A stretch of DNA of 64,000 bases from an uncultured Nonlabens sp. (GCF_947495285.1 NZ_CANLXZ010000008.1:1-64000); one strand, 5' to 3'; shown: positions 17,441 to 27,055, counted from the first letter of the stretch. Numbers and translations are program-made. Notes: generated from the letters alone by a model not told the origin.

Positions 17441-18281
17441 GATAATGATCAAACAGATAATAGTAGTATTAGTGTTTTTGGGTGGTTACGCTTTCGCGAA
17501 AGCGCAAGAAAAACCATCTATAGATCCAGTTTATGAAAACGCGATTGCCAAAGCGCAAGAATATGCAAAAAAAGGAAACTTTAACCTTGCTGAAGCAGCA
17601 TATAAAAAAGCTAAGGCCGTTAACCCTAAAGCGACAGATGCTGCTTATAATTTAGGGAATCTTTATTACGATCATACAAAAAAATACAACGCGTCTAATA
17701 ATTACATCGCTGCTGCAGAGGCTGCTACTACTAAAGAAGAAAAGCATAGAATTTATCACAATCAAGGCAACTTATTACTAGAAAATAAGGAGTACAAAAA
17801 AGCAGTTGAGGTATATAAAAAGGCACTTAGAAATGACCCTACTGATGAAGAAACACGTTACAATCTAGCGCTAGCCAAAAAAGAGGAAGAGAAACAAGGC
17901 GGCGGCGGTGGCGGTGGCGACGATGAAAACGATAAAAAGGACGACAGCGAGAGCGACGACCAGGATAACAAAGAAGGAGATAAGGATAAAAACTCTGACG
18001 GTAAAAACGACGGCAAGGAAAACGAGAAAGAAGGCGACGATAAGAAAGGTGATGGAGAAGGAGATAAGGATAAAGACGGTAAACCTAACGACGGAAAAGA
18101 CGGTGATGGTGAGCCTAAAAAACAAGATCAAAAAGCACCGCAACGTGTAGAAGGTAAAATGACGCCACAACAAATTAGTCAAATACTGGAGGCGATGAAT
18201 AATGAGGAGCAAAAAATTAGGGATAAAGTAAATGCAAAGAAGGCTCAAGGGCCAGCTAAAAAATCAGAAAAGGATTGGTAA
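17433..18281 (+). CDS. batC: BatC, TPR protein
   Basis: A 282-aa exported protein: signal peptide ending near YAFAKAQ, two to three TPR units (~30-150; NPKATDAAYNLGNLYYD, HRIYHNQGNLLLENKEYKKAVEVYKKAL), a long low-complexity Asp/Lys/Glu/Gly/Asn tract (~155-235) and a short conserved C-terminal helix (MTPQQISQILEAMNNEEQ). A start at 17445 (MIKQIIVVL) is equally possible. Remarkably, the end of the signal peptide (AFAKA) is encoded by a palindrome copy. Overlaps batD by 1 bp. Confidence 0.9.
   Translation: MSKIMIKQIIVVLVFLGGYAFAKAQEKPSIDPVYENAIAKAQEYAKKGNFNLAEAAYKKAKAVNPKATDAAYNLGNLYYDHTKKYNASNNYIAAAEAATTKEEKHRIYHNQGNLLLENKEYKKAVEVYKKALRNDPTDEETRYNLALAKKEEEKQGGGGGGGDDENDKKDDSESDDQDNKEGDKDKNSDGKNDGKENEKEGDDKKGDGEGDKDKDGKPNDGKDGDGEPKKQDQKAPQRVEGKMTPQQISQILEAMNNEEQKIRDKVNAKKAQGPAKKSEKDW
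17489..17504. repeat. Palindrome copy 4 (exact), in batC
   Basis: AFAKA frame; lies exactly at the predicted signal-peptidase region. Confidence 0.9.
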
Positions 18282-20047
18282 TGAAACATTTGATTTATAT
18301 ACTATTTCTTTTGAGCAGCTTTTTGACCCTAGGTCAGGTGGATTTTACTGCAAATGCTAGTCGCACTAGAATTGCGGTTAATGAAAGGTTGCGCATTGAA
18401 TTTAAAATGAATGTAGATGGTGATAATTTTACACCACCTAATTTTGCGGGATTTAAGGTAGTTGCTGGTCCTAGTCAGGCGGTTTCTCAAAGTTGGATAA
18501 ATGGTAAAAGCAGTATGACAAAGTCCTATACGTATGTTTTAAAACCTACTAAAACTGGTAAGTTAACCATACAACAAGGCACGATGACTTATGACGGTAA
18601 TGAGTATAAAACGATACCTCAGGTTATTAATGTTACTGGCGCTGTAGCACAACCTAAGAGTCCAGATGATCAATCTATAAGTGTAGAAGATAGCATACAT
18701 CTAGTTGCCGAAGTGTCAGATGCTAATCCTTATCTTAATGAAGCCATAAGAGTAGTGTATAAACTTTATGTTTCTAATGAGACTGGGGTTACTGGCTGGA
18801 ATGAGCTAGATAGTCCTAAGTATGCCGATTTCTGGTCGCAAAATATAGATAACCGCAATAGACAGGTAAAGAATGGAACCTATCAAGGACAGCCATATAG
18901 ATACTTAATATTACGAGAAGCTGTTTTATATCCTCAAAAAACAGGTAAATTAGAGATAGAACCATTAACACTAGATGTTAAGGTACAAATACCTACGAGC
19001 AGAAGAGACTTTTTTGGCAGACCCTATACAACAACAGTAAGTAGAACGGTAAGTGCTGGAAAAAGAGCTATTACTGTTAAAAACTTGCCGGCTATAGGTA
19101 GGCCAGCGAGTTTTACAGGCGCAGTCGGTGCATTTGATTTTAAGGTAGAAACCGATAGGGCACAACTAGATGCTGGAGAAAGTCTTACTGCAGCAGTAGG
19201 CGTTTCTGGATCTGGAAATTTAAAATTAATGCAGCTGCCTAAGTTGAAAGCGCCACAAAGTCTAGAGGTATATGATCCTGAGCGCATTAATAAGGTGAGT
19301 ACAAATATTTATGGTATGCGCGGTAGTATTAAAGATTCTTATACCGTAGTACCTCAGTATGGTGGTAAATATGTTATACCACCGGTAGAATTCTCTTATT
19401 TTGATCCTAAAAAAGAACAGTATATTACTAAGTCTAGTGGTGAGATATTATTAATAGTAGATGGTGATGCACCTACTACAGCAAGTAATGATACTGCTGT
19501 TGCTAGTGAGAGTGAATCTAAAAATTTGATTAAAAGCAACGTGCCATTTGCATTCATTAAAACAGATACACGATTAATAGATAAGACAAAAAGCTATTTC
19601 TTTAACACGACTACCTATTGGTCTATTCTAGCAGGCTTATTATTGATCTTACCTGTCGTGCTGTTGTACCGCGGGCAAGTAGAAAAACGCAGTGCAGACG
19701 TGGATGGTAATCGCATAAGAACCGCAAATAAGTTGAGCAAGAAATATCTTAGTACAGCAAAGAAAAACTTAGGTAACCACGAGTTATTTTACATTTCGCT
19801 AGAAAAATCTTTACATAATTATTTGAAATCTAAACTTCGTATTCAAACGGCAGATATGTCTAAGGATAAGGTAGATGAGTTGTTAGATCAAAGAAATGCT
19901 AGTCTGACGACTAGAAAGGAATTTAGTGAGTTGCTAGCTAGTTGTGAATTTGCTCGTTACACACCATCTTCTGAGGCCAGTATGAAAGAGGATTATGAAA
20001 AAGCTGGTAGAGTATTAAATGATATAGATAAACAATTAAAGAAGTAA
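18281..20047 (+). CDS. batD: BatD family protein
   Basis: A 588-aa membrane protein. The ATG at 18281 (MKHLIYILFLLSSFLTLGQ) is preferred over an in-frame TTG 6 bp upstream because it begins the signal peptide and overlaps the batC stop by one base (TAATG). A large periplasmic region contains repeated beta-sandwich units (NASRTRIAVNERLRIEF; EVSDANPYLNEAIRVVYKLY; ETDRAQLDAGESLTAAVGV), followed by one transmembrane span (~448-468) and a cytoplasmic helical tail. Part of the Bat complex. Confidence 0.9.
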   Translation: MKHLIYILFLLSSFLTLGQVDFTANASRTRIAVNERLRIEFKMNVDGDNFTPPNFAGFKVVAGPSQAVSQSWINGKSSMTKSYTYVLKPTKTGKLTIQQGTMTYDGNEYKTIPQVINVTGAVAQPKSPDDQSISVEDSIHLVAEVSDANPYLNEAIRVVYKLYVSNETGVTGWNELDSPKYADFWSQNIDNRNRQVKNGTYQGQPYRYLILREAVLYPQKTGKLEIEPLTLDVKVQIPTSRRDFFGRPYTTTVSRTVSAGKRAITVKNLPAIGRPASFTGAVGAFDFKVETDRAQLDAGESLTAAVGVSGSGNLKLMQLPKLKAPQSLEVYDPERINKVSTNIYGMRGSIKDSYTVVPQYGGKYVIPPVEFSYFDPKKEQYITKSSGEILLIVDGDAPTTASNDTAVASESESKNLIKSNVPFAFIKTDTRLIDKTKSYFFNTTTYWSILAGLLLILPVVLLYRGQVEKRSADVDGNRIRTANKLSKKYLSTAKKNLGNHELFYISLEKSLHNYLKSKLRIQTADMSKDKVDELLDQRNASLTTRKEFSELLASCEFARYTPSSEASMKEDYEKAGRVLNDIDKQLKK

Positions 20048-20048
20048 G

Positions 20049-20807
20049 ATGAAGAAGACGTTATCCATATTGTTGCTGCTTTTTGTTTTTATAGGTAATT
20101 CACAAGAGTCTTTTGAAGCAGCTGCGTTTACAAAAGCAAACGAGGCGTACACAGCAGAAAATTTTGACCTTGCTATTGCAGGTTACGAGCAAATACTTAA
20201 AACAGGTAAGCACAGTGCTGAGGTTTATTTTAATCTAGCAAATGCTTATTATAAAATTAATGCTGTAGGACCTGCGGTTTATAACTTTGAAAAAGCACTT
20301 CAGTTAGATCCAGAAAATCAAGATATAAAGAATAATCTCAACTTTGCTAACCAGATGAAAATTGATGCTGTAGAAGATACTCAAGCAGTTAGTATAGGAT
20401 CTAACCTAGAGAAATATGTTGCTTCTTTAAGTGTAGATGAGTGGGCTTACTTTAGCATTCTATTAGTTCTGTTTACCGTTTTGATGGCTGTATTTTATTT
20501 CTATGCACAAACGGCTGGTAAAAAAAGACTTTTTTTTATTTTTATGTTTGTAGGTATTCTATTTTCTGCATTAGCTATTTATGCGGCTTTTTATTCTAAA
20601 GATCATTTGAATAAAGAACAGTATGCGATAGTATACACCGCAGAGTTTATCGTGAGAGAAGAACCTAAAGAAACGGCTATCGAGAGTTTTACCCTACATG
20701 AAGGTACTAAGGTAAAAGTGCAAGAAGAGTTTAACAATTGGGCACTAGTTTCTTTGTCTAATGGTAATAAAGGATGGATGCCTCTCGATAAGATTAAAAA
20801 ATTATAA
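20049..20807 (+). CDS. batE: BatE, TPR plus SH3 protein
   Basis: A 252-aa protein starting 1 bp after the batD stop. Signal peptide (1-19), two TPRs (~22-110; AEVYFNLANAYYKINAVGPAVYNFEKAL), two membrane spans (~133-155 and ~163-182) and a C-terminal bacterial SH3-like domain (~195-252; FIVREEPKE...LHEGTKVKV...NGNKGWMPLDKI). Last gene of the Bat operon. Confidence 0.9.
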   Translation: MKKTLSILLLLFVFIGNSQESFEAAAFTKANEAYTAENFDLAIAGYEQILKTGKHSAEVYFNLANAYYKINAVGPAVYNFEKALQLDPENQDIKNNLNFANQMKIDAVEDTQAVSIGSNLEKYVASLSVDEWAYFSILLVLFTVLMAVFYFYAQTAGKKRLFFIFMFVGILFSALAIYAAFYSKDHLNKEQYAIVYTAEFIVREEPKETAIESFTLHEGTKVKVQEEFNNWALVSLSNGNKGWMPLDKIKKL

Positions 20808-20919
20808 AATTTAATCTTCTACTAATCTTTAAACACCTTTTCCTATCTTACATTTATTGCAGTAACTTTAATCCATTGCTTGTAGCAATTTGATATGTAT
20901 ATTTTAATAAAGTAGAGAT

Positions 20920-22767
20920 ATGTTTAAACACTTTAAAGGAGATTTACTCGGTGGTTTAACTGCAGGAGTAGTAGCATTACCACTGGCGCTTGCCTTTGGT
21001 GTGCAGTCAGGAATGGGCGCAGTTGCAGGACTGTACGGCGCTATTTTTATTGGTTTTTTTGCATCACTATTCGGTGGTACGAGTACACAAATTTCTGGGC
21101 CTACTGCACCTATGACTGCTGTTAGTATGGTAGTCATTGCTGGAATAGTTCAAGTCTATGAAGGTGAACTCGCAAATGCTTTACCAGCTATTCTAGCTGT
21201 ATTTATTATGGCCGGTATCTTGCAAGTCTCTCTAGGGATTTTAAAACTAGGTAAATACATTAAATACATACCTTATCCAGTAGTTTCTGGATTCATGACA
21301 GGAATAGGTGTGATTATTCTTATCACACAAATTTTACCAGCCATAGGTTACTACCCTGCAGAGGATGATCAGTTTTTAGAAAAGTACAACCCAGTAGCAA
21401 GAGAAGTAGTATTAAAAAACATAATTAAAGATCAAGTAGACGGTAAACTACTCGTTATAGAAAACCTAGAAGCCACGGTAGAAAAGGCAAAAGAAATCAC
21501 TCCAGATCAAATTCTGGCAGAATCTAAAATACAAGCAAAAAAAGATAGCATTGGAGTTCTAGGCACCTTAAAAACATTACCTACCGCCATTAAAAATATC
21601 AACTGGTTAGAATTAGGGCTTACCTCATTGACCATATTTATAATCTTTGGCTTTAAACGCATTACTAGTACCATTCCTTCTACACTGGTTGCCTTATTGA
21701 GCGTGTCTATCGCCGTGTATTTTATAGGTGTAGAAGTACGTACAATAGGAGAAATACCCACAGATTTACCTAGACCTAATTTTGCTATAATAACAGAATT
21801 TGATCTAGGTACCGTTGCGCCCTATATTTTCACCGCTCTCACACTAGCTTTTCTAGGTGCTATAGATTCTCTACTTACCAGTGTAGTCGCAGATAATATG
21901 ACTAAAACTAGGCACAATCCTAATAAAGAACTTATAGGTCAGGGAATAGGGAACAGTATTGCAGCCTTCTTTGGCGGTATACCGGGCGCAGGAGCAACCA
22001 TACGTACCGTAGTAAACATTAACTCTGGAGGTAAGACTAGACTGTCAGGTATGGTAGCTGCAGTGATGTTACTTGTTATAGTAGTTGCTCTAGGTGGTCT
22101 TGCCGAAAATATTCCTAGTGCTGTACTTGCAGGTATACTAATAACCGTAGGTATAGGTGTTATGGATTATAAAGGACTTAAAGTATTAAAGTCTATTCCT
22201 AAAAGTGATATAGTCGTTATGTTTGTTGTTTTGGTCCTCACCGTTTTTTGGGATCTAGTTTACGCAGTAGGAATTGGGTTAGTGATAGCTAGTTTAATTT
22301 TCATGAAAAAAATGGGAGATTCTAATAATAATAAATCTGCTATTAAAAAACTGTCCGATATTAAGAATCTGGATCACGCAGACTATTCTCGCATACCAGT
22401 TAAACTTAGAGAAGAGATTTTTATTAAAGAACTTTTTGGACCTATGTTTTTTGGATATACTCGTGATTTTCAATCTATGTCTAGAGATGTTCCAGAATAT
22501 GCTACCCATGCGATTATACGTATGAAAAAAGTGCCCTTCATAGATCAGTCAGGACTATTTGCATTTGAAGATGTATTACAAAATCTTATTCAAAAAGGAA
22601 TTCAGCCATTGCTAGTCTCAGTGCAAGAGCAGCCTTTGTACAGATTAGAAACCATAGATATAATTCCTGATTTAATAGGTAAGGAACATGTTTTTAAAGA
22701 TTATGAGGCCTGTCTTAACTGGATAGTTGAGCATGTAGAAGACACGGTGCCAGCTATAAAAGAGTAG
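20920..22767 (+). CDS. SulP-family anion transporter with STAS domain
   Basis: A 615-aa inner-membrane carrier: conserved N-terminal GDLLGGLTAGVVALPLALAFG, the GAIFIGFFASLFGGTSTQISGPTAPM region, multiple spans to ~465 and a C-terminal cytosolic STAS domain (~500-600; IRMKKVPFIDQSGLFAFEDVLQNL). An insertion of ~60 polar residues (about 150-220) separates early spans. Substrate is an inorganic anion such as bicarbonate or sulfate; marine flavobacterial members are often suspected to be bicarbonate uptake systems. It is monocistronic. Confidence 0.92.
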   Translation: MFKHFKGDLLGGLTAGVVALPLALAFGVQSGMGAVAGLYGAIFIGFFASLFGGTSTQISGPTAPMTAVSMVVIAGIVQVYEGELANALPAILAVFIMAGILQVSLGILKLGKYIKYIPYPVVSGFMTGIGVIILITQILPAIGYYPAEDDQFLEKYNPVAREVVLKNIIKDQVDGKLLVIENLEATVEKAKEITPDQILAESKIQAKKDSIGVLGTLKTLPTAIKNINWLELGLTSLTIFIIFGFKRITSTIPSTLVALLSVSIAVYFIGVEVRTIGEIPTDLPRPNFAIITEFDLGTVAPYIFTALTLAFLGAIDSLLTSVVADNMTKTRHNPNKELIGQGIGNSIAAFFGGIPGAGATIRTVVNINSGGKTRLSGMVAAVMLLVIVVALGGLAENIPSAVLAGILITVGIGVMDYKGLKVLKSIPKSDIVVMFVVLVLTVFWDLVYAVGIGLVIASLIFMKKMGDSNNNKSAIKKLSDIKNLDHADYSRIPVKLREEIFIKELFGPMFFGYTRDFQSMSRDVPEYATHAIIRMKKVPFIDQSGLFAFEDVLQNLIQKGIQPLLVSVQEQPLYRLETIDIIPDLIGKEHVFKDYEACLNWIVEHVEDTVPAIKE

Positions 22768-22781
22768 AAGGGAATTGTTCT

Positions 22782-22797
22782 CGCTTCCGCGAAAGCG
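22782..22797. repeat. Palindrome copy 5 (variant), intergenic
   Basis: CGCTTCCGCGAAAGCG, one mismatch; 14 bp after the SulP stop. Confidence 0.85.
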
Positions 22798-22958
22798 TAA
22801 ACCTCATAAATAGGAATTATAAATAATAAGATTAAAGAAATCAAAAGTCACTGTGCAAGTCTTTTTGTAAAAAGCACAAAGTCTGAGAGGTGAATTATTT
22901 CCTTGTTATCGTACTGTTTGTAAACGATATTGATAATTTTATTGCCTTAAAAAAATGG

Positions 22959-22966
22959 TATCTTTG
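22959..22966 (+). promoter_or_regulatory. TAnnTTTG -7 box of gpsA
   Basis: TATCTTTG, 17 bp before the gpsA ATG. Candidate TTG -33 elements at 22942 and 22930 have imperfect spacing. Confidence 0.5.
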
Positions 22967-22983
22967 ATGTCCAAATAAATGAT

Positions 22984-23979
22984 ATGGATCAGACCAAAAA
23001 AATTGCTGTAATAGGTGGTGGTAGCTGGGCGACAGCCATAGTAAAAATGCTTTGCGAAAACCTCGATACCGTTTACTGGTACATGCGTAGCGATTATGCT
23101 ATCGAGCACATAAAACGCAATGATCATAACCCTAACTATTTAAGCTCTGTAGAGTTTAAGGTAGATCAATTGCATCTTTCTAGCGACATTAATGAAATTA
23201 TAAGCCAGGCAGACCTTTGCATTTTTGCAGTGCCTAGTGCCTTTGTATATAAAGAATTAGAAAATCTAACGGTGCCTCTCCAAGATAAAATCATCTTTAG
23301 TGCCATTAAAGGAATTGTTCCAGAAACTGGACTTATAGTAGGAGAACATTTTCATGAGCATTACAATATAGAATTTGATAACATAGGTGTTCTTACAGGG
23401 CCATGTCATGCAGAAGAAGTTGCTCTAGAGAGACTTTCTTATTTAACTATCGCATGTGCTGACGAAGCAAAGGCAAAATTTCTTGCTGACAGAATAGAAA
23501 GCGACTACATTAAATGTAAAATAAGTGACGATATAATAGGTACAGAATATGCTGCAATGCTCAAAAATATCTATGCTATCGCGGCAGGAATAGCTCACGG
23601 TCTAGGGTATGGAGATAATTTTCAGAGCGTGTTGATGAGTAATGCCATACGTGAGATGAAACGTTTTATCAAGAAAGTACATAAGATGAAACGTAATATT
23701 AATGACAGTGCCTACCTAGGTGACTTACTAGTAACTGGTTATTCTGGTTTCTCGCGCAATCGCTTATTCGGTAATATGCTAGGTAAAGGTTATACAGTTA
23801 GAAGCGCACAAATGGAAATGAGTATGGTGGCCGAGGGTTATTATGCTACTAATAGTGCTTTTAAAATTAATGAAGAAAAAAGGGCCAAAACTCCTATCCT
23901 AGATGCCGTTTACAGCATCTTATACGATAATAAAAACCCTAAAAAGGTATTTAAAAAACTGGCTGATAAGCTGGACTAA
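22984..23979 (+). CDS. gpsA: Glycerol-3-phosphate dehydrogenase, NAD(P)+
   Basis: A 331-aa cytosolic enzyme reducing dihydroxyacetone phosphate to sn-glycerol-3-phosphate for phospholipid synthesis. Rossmann motif IAVIGGGSWATAIVKML (8-24), FSAIKGIVPETG, GVLTGPCHAEEVA near 135-150, catalytic lysine in AAMLKNIYAIAAGIAHGLGYGDN (~195) and GDLLVTGYSGFSRNRLFG. It is followed after 14 bp by the aldehyde dehydrogenase gene, so the two are probably one transcript. Confidence 0.93.
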   Translation: MDQTKKIAVIGGGSWATAIVKMLCENLDTVYWYMRSDYAIEHIKRNDHNPNYLSSVEFKVDQLHLSSDINEIISQADLCIFAVPSAFVYKELENLTVPLQDKIIFSAIKGIVPETGLIVGEHFHEHYNIEFDNIGVLTGPCHAEEVALERLSYLTIACADEAKAKFLADRIESDYIKCKISDDIIGTEYAAMLKNIYAIAAGIAHGLGYGDNFQSVLMSNAIREMKRFIKKVHKMKRNINDSAYLGDLLVTGYSGFSRNRLFGNMLGKGYTVRSAQMEMSMVAEGYYATNSAFKINEEKRAKTPILDAVYSILYDNKNPKKVFKKLADKLD

Positions 23980-23993
23980 ACCAAAACTATACA

Positions 23994-25547
23994 ATGTCAA
24001 CACTTGCAAAAGATTTTGGGATGGATGTTGCTCTAGAGCAATTGGTTCTCAAAGAATTAAATCACGGTACGTCTACTGGTAACGATCACTTTGGTAATGG
24101 AGCTACTATCACTTCTTCATCTCCTGTGGATGGCGCTGTAATAGGTAAAGTAACTGCTACAACTCAAGAAGATTATGAAAAAGTAGTGGCCAGTGCCCAA
24201 GCCGCTTTTAAAGACTGGAGAATGAAGCCTGCTCCCTTACGTGGTGAGATCGTACGCCAGTTCGGTGAAGAATTAAGAAGATTAAAAGAACCTCTAGGTA
24301 AACTTGTTTCTTATGAAATGGGTAAATCTTATCAAGAAGGTCTCGGAGAAGTACAAGAAATGATAGACATCTGTGATTTTGCAGTAGGTCTTTCTCGTCA
24401 GTTGCACGGTTTAACGATGCACTCTGAGCGACCAGGACATAGAATGTATGAGCAGTACCACCCACTAGGAGTAGTAGGTATTATTAGTGCATTTAACTTT
24501 CCAGTGGCGGTTTGGGCATGGAACACAGCTCTTGCATGGATATGTGGAGATGTCTGCATATGGAAACCTAGTGAAAAAACACCTCTTTGTGGTGTTGCCT
24601 GTCAGAATATTATCGCAACTGTTCTTAAAAATAACAACCTACCAGAAGGAATTTCATGCCTCGTAAACGGAGATTACAAAGTAGGAGAAATGATGACTAC
24701 AGATAAGCGTGTACCACTTATTAGTGCAACAGGTTCTACTCGCATGGGTAGAATAGTAGCTAGTAAAGTAGGAGAACGTTTAGGTAAATCATTATTAGAA
24801 TTAGGTGGTAATAATGCAATAATAGTTACTCCAGATGCTGACGTGAAAATGACAGTTATAGGTGCTGTTTTTGGTGCTGTAGGTACTGCAGGACAACGTT
24901 GTACTTCTACACGTCGTTTAATCATTCATGAATCTATGTATGATAAAGTAAAAGACGCAGTAGTTGCTGCTTATGGACAGCTTAAAATAGGGAATCCACT
25001 AGATGAAAATAATCACGTAGGTCCTATTATCGATAAAGACGCAGTTGCTGGTTATAACAATGCTCTAGAGCAAGTGGTAAAGCAAGGTGGTAAAATACTT
25101 GTAGAAGGTGGCGTACTTTCTGGTGCTGGTTATGAAAGCGGTTGTTATGTAAAACCTGCTATTGCAGAGGCTACTAACGATATGCAAATCGTACAACACG
25201 AGACATTTGCTCCAGTTTTATACTTATTAAAATATTCTGGTGATGTAGAAAATGCACTGGAATTTCAAAATGGTGTAGCACAAGGACTTTCTAGTGCTAT
25301 CATGACTAATAATTTAAGAGAGGCAGAACACTTCCTTTCTCAAAGAGGTTCTGATTGTGGTATCGCAAACGTAAACATAGGTACTAGTGGTGCTGAGATA
25401 GGTGGAGCCTTCGGTGGTGAAAAAGATACCGGTGGTGGACGCGAGTCAGGATCTGACGCATGGAAAGTCTACATGAGAAGACAGACCAATACAATTAACT
25501 ATACTACAGAATTGCCTCTTGCTCAAGGGATTAAATTTGATTTGTAA
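23994..25547 (+). CDS. ALDH7-type aldehyde dehydrogenase (aminoadipate semialdehyde dehydrogenase-like)
   Basis: A 517-aa NAD(P)-dependent aldehyde dehydrogenase. Catalytic Glu269 (LLELGGNNA) and Cys303 (GTAGQRCTSTRR) are present; FNFPVAVWAWNTALAWICGD and GGAFGGEKDTGGGRESGSDAWKVYMRR are diagnostic of the ALDH7/antiquitin group. These oxidise alpha-aminoadipic semialdehyde (piperideine-6-carboxylate) in lysine breakdown; this assignment is by family only, and no other lysine-catabolic gene is nearby. Confidence 0.92.
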   Translation: MSTLAKDFGMDVALEQLVLKELNHGTSTGNDHFGNGATITSSSPVDGAVIGKVTATTQEDYEKVVASAQAAFKDWRMKPAPLRGEIVRQFGEELRRLKEPLGKLVSYEMGKSYQEGLGEVQEMIDICDFAVGLSRQLHGLTMHSERPGHRMYEQYHPLGVVGIISAFNFPVAVWAWNTALAWICGDVCIWKPSEKTPLCGVACQNIIATVLKNNNLPEGISCLVNGDYKVGEMMTTDKRVPLISATGSTRMGRIVASKVGERLGKSLLELGGNNAIIVTPDADVKMTVIGAVFGAVGTAGQRCTSTRRLIIHESMYDKVKDAVVAAYGQLKIGNPLDENNHVGPIIDKDAVAGYNNALEQVVKQGGKILVEGGVLSGAGYESGCYVKPAIAEATNDMQIVQHETFAPVLYLLKYSGDVENALEFQNGVAQGLSSAIMTNNLREAEHFLSQRGSDCGIANVNIGTSGAEIGGAFGGEKDTGGGRESGSDAWKVYMRRQTNTINYTTELPLAQGIKFDL

Positions 25548-25924
25548 AAGTTAGTTTAATAGACTCTTATTCAAGATCAATATAGTTGACCAGATTGATT
25601 TTCCAGAAAATTTGGCTAGAAAAAAGCTAGATTCTTGGAAGGGTAAATGTTCCAAATTTATCTGGAATCTTTAGGTATTATCTAAATCTATAAGACCACC
25701 TTAGAAATAAGGTGGTTTTTTTTGTGTCAAACTAAGTTTTTGCTATAGGTAAAATAAATTCTATCCTTGGGAGAAATATGATAATATAGATTTCAAGTAA
25801 ATTGAGAAAACTTTAAAGCGATTCTGCTCTACAAGGTAATGACGATTAAAAGAAGACTTTTATTCTGCAGCCGATAGTCAATTAGAAAGTGAATGTCTTA
25901 AACGATATAATCATGTAGTAAACT
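25548..25924. other. 377-bp intergenic region with two hairpins
   Basis: Contains a long inverted repeat (TTCCAGAAAATTTGG at 25601-25615, and its complement with one bulged base at 25652-25667) around a smaller CTAG...CTAG stem, then a strong terminator (25695-25723), then a half-copy of the AATTCTATCCTTGGG element (about 25754-25768). From 25850 to 25924 one rightward frame reads LKEDFYSAADSQLESE, with no start and two stops just before it, perhaps a decayed gene end. No intact gene seen. Confidence 0.5.
25695..25723 (+). terminator. Rho-independent terminator
   Basis: Stem ACCACCTTA (25695-25703)/TAAGGTGGT (25708-25716), 4-nt loop, followed by a 9-nt T-run. It ends the gpsA-ALDH transcript. 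Confidence 0.88.
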
Positions 25925-27055
25925 CTAATCCTCTAGAATCAACTCCAGCACCTTTAAATAATCTTCTTGATTATTCACAAAATCCAGGTCACTTACATCG
26001 ATCACTTTTACTTTTAACTCTTGCTGCGATCTTATAAAATCGGCATAGCCTTGCTGTATTTGAGAGAGGTAGCTGGCTTCTATGTTTTTCTCATATTCAC
26101 GGCCGCGTTTTTTAATATTCTCGAGCAATCTATCTTCTGTTTGATAGAGGTAGATGTATAAATCTGGCTTAACCAGTTCTTTATACATCATATTAAAAAG
26201 GCGTTTATATAAAGAGTACTCTTCTTTTTCTAGTGTTATTTTACTAAAAATAAGTGACTTAACTACATAATAATCAGCTACGGTAAATTCTTTAAAAAGA
26301 TCTTGTTGCGCAACATCATCGCTTAATTGCTGGTACCTATCGGCTAGAAAGGACATTTCTAGTGGGAAAGAATACCGTTCTTTATCTTCATAAAAAAGAG
26401 GCAAAAAAGGATTGTCTGCAAAACGTTCTAAAACTTGTTTTGCATTAAAATCTTCTGATAATTTATGTGTGAGACTGGTTTTTCCACTACCTATATTTCC
26501 CTCAATGGCTATAAAGTTAAGGTCTTGGATAGGATACCGCTTTCGCGAAAGCGGAATTTCAACAACCACCTTATTTTCTAGTTGCTCTAGACTATTAGAA
26601 ATTTCTTGCATGGTTTTACCCAATACAGGGTGCTCGATTTTTGCGGCAATATCTACCAGCGGCTGCATTACAAAATTACGATCTTGCATTTTACTGTGCG
26701 GTATCTGTAGATGTGGAGTATCGATAACCTGGTGGTCATAAAGTACAATATCTAGATCAATTACTCGATCTTCATAAACATCTCCAGTACGTGGTACGCG
26801 GCCCATGTCTTGCTCTATTTGCTGTAAAATATTTATAGCCTGTAGAGCTGTTTTGTTACTATGGACGAGTATACAAGTATTTAAAAAATCACCACCATTA
26901 AACCCAGCTGCAGGGACTTCATACACGCCAGCAACTTTAATAATAAGGCCTAATTGCATTTCTATACGACGTACAGCATCTACGAGGTGTTGTGCTCTGT
27001 CCCCTATATTGCTGCCTAATGCAATGAATATATTATGGTTATGATTTGTTGAGAT
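25925..27055 (-). CDS. folK: FolK (HPPK) - deoxynucleoside kinase fusion
   Basis: Two domains. The N-terminal ~155 residues are 6-hydroxymethyl-7,8-dihydropterin pyrophosphokinase (FIALGSNIGDRAQH, then VPRTGDVYEDRVIDLDIVLYD), a folate-pathway enzyme. The C-terminal ~205 are a deoxynucleoside kinase (P-loop AIEGNIGSGKTSLTH; ERFADNPFLPLFYED; YLYQTEDRLLENIKKRGREYE). The linker IPLSRKRYP is encoded by a palindrome copy. No ATG, GTG or TTG precedes the ALGSN motif in frame before the stop TAA near 27077; the first ATG (26959) would cut off the motif. ATC at 27055 is used only as a provisional left edge; ATT at 27025 is another option. Confidence 0.8.
   Translation of the reverse strand: MSTNHNHNIFIALGSNIGDRAQHLVDAVRRIEMQLGLIIKVAGVYEVPAAGFNGGDFLNTCILVHSNKTALQAINILQQIEQDMGRVPRTGDVYEDRVIDLDIVLYDHQVIDTPHLQIPHSKMQDRNFVMQPLVDIAAKIEHPVLGKTMQEISNSLEQLENKVVVEIPLSRKRYPIQDLNFIAIEGNIGSGKTSLTHKLSEDFNAKQVLERFADNPFLPLFYEDKERYSFPLEMSFLADRYQQLSDDVAQQDLFKEFTVADYYVVKSLIFSKITLEKEEYSLYKRLFNMMYKELVKPDLYIYLYQTEDRLLENIKKRGREYEKNIEASYLSQIQQGYADFIRSQQELKVKVIDVSDLDFVNNQEDYLKVLELILED
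26538..26553. repeat. Palindrome copy 6 (exact), in folK fusion linker
   Basis: LSRKR frame, precisely between the HPPK and kinase domains. Confidence 0.9.

Noticed and set aside
17908..18150. Overlapping ORF opposite/within the batC low-complexity region
   Set aside because: It is a Lys/Thr-rich shadow frame of the Asp/Lys repeats, with no independent signals.
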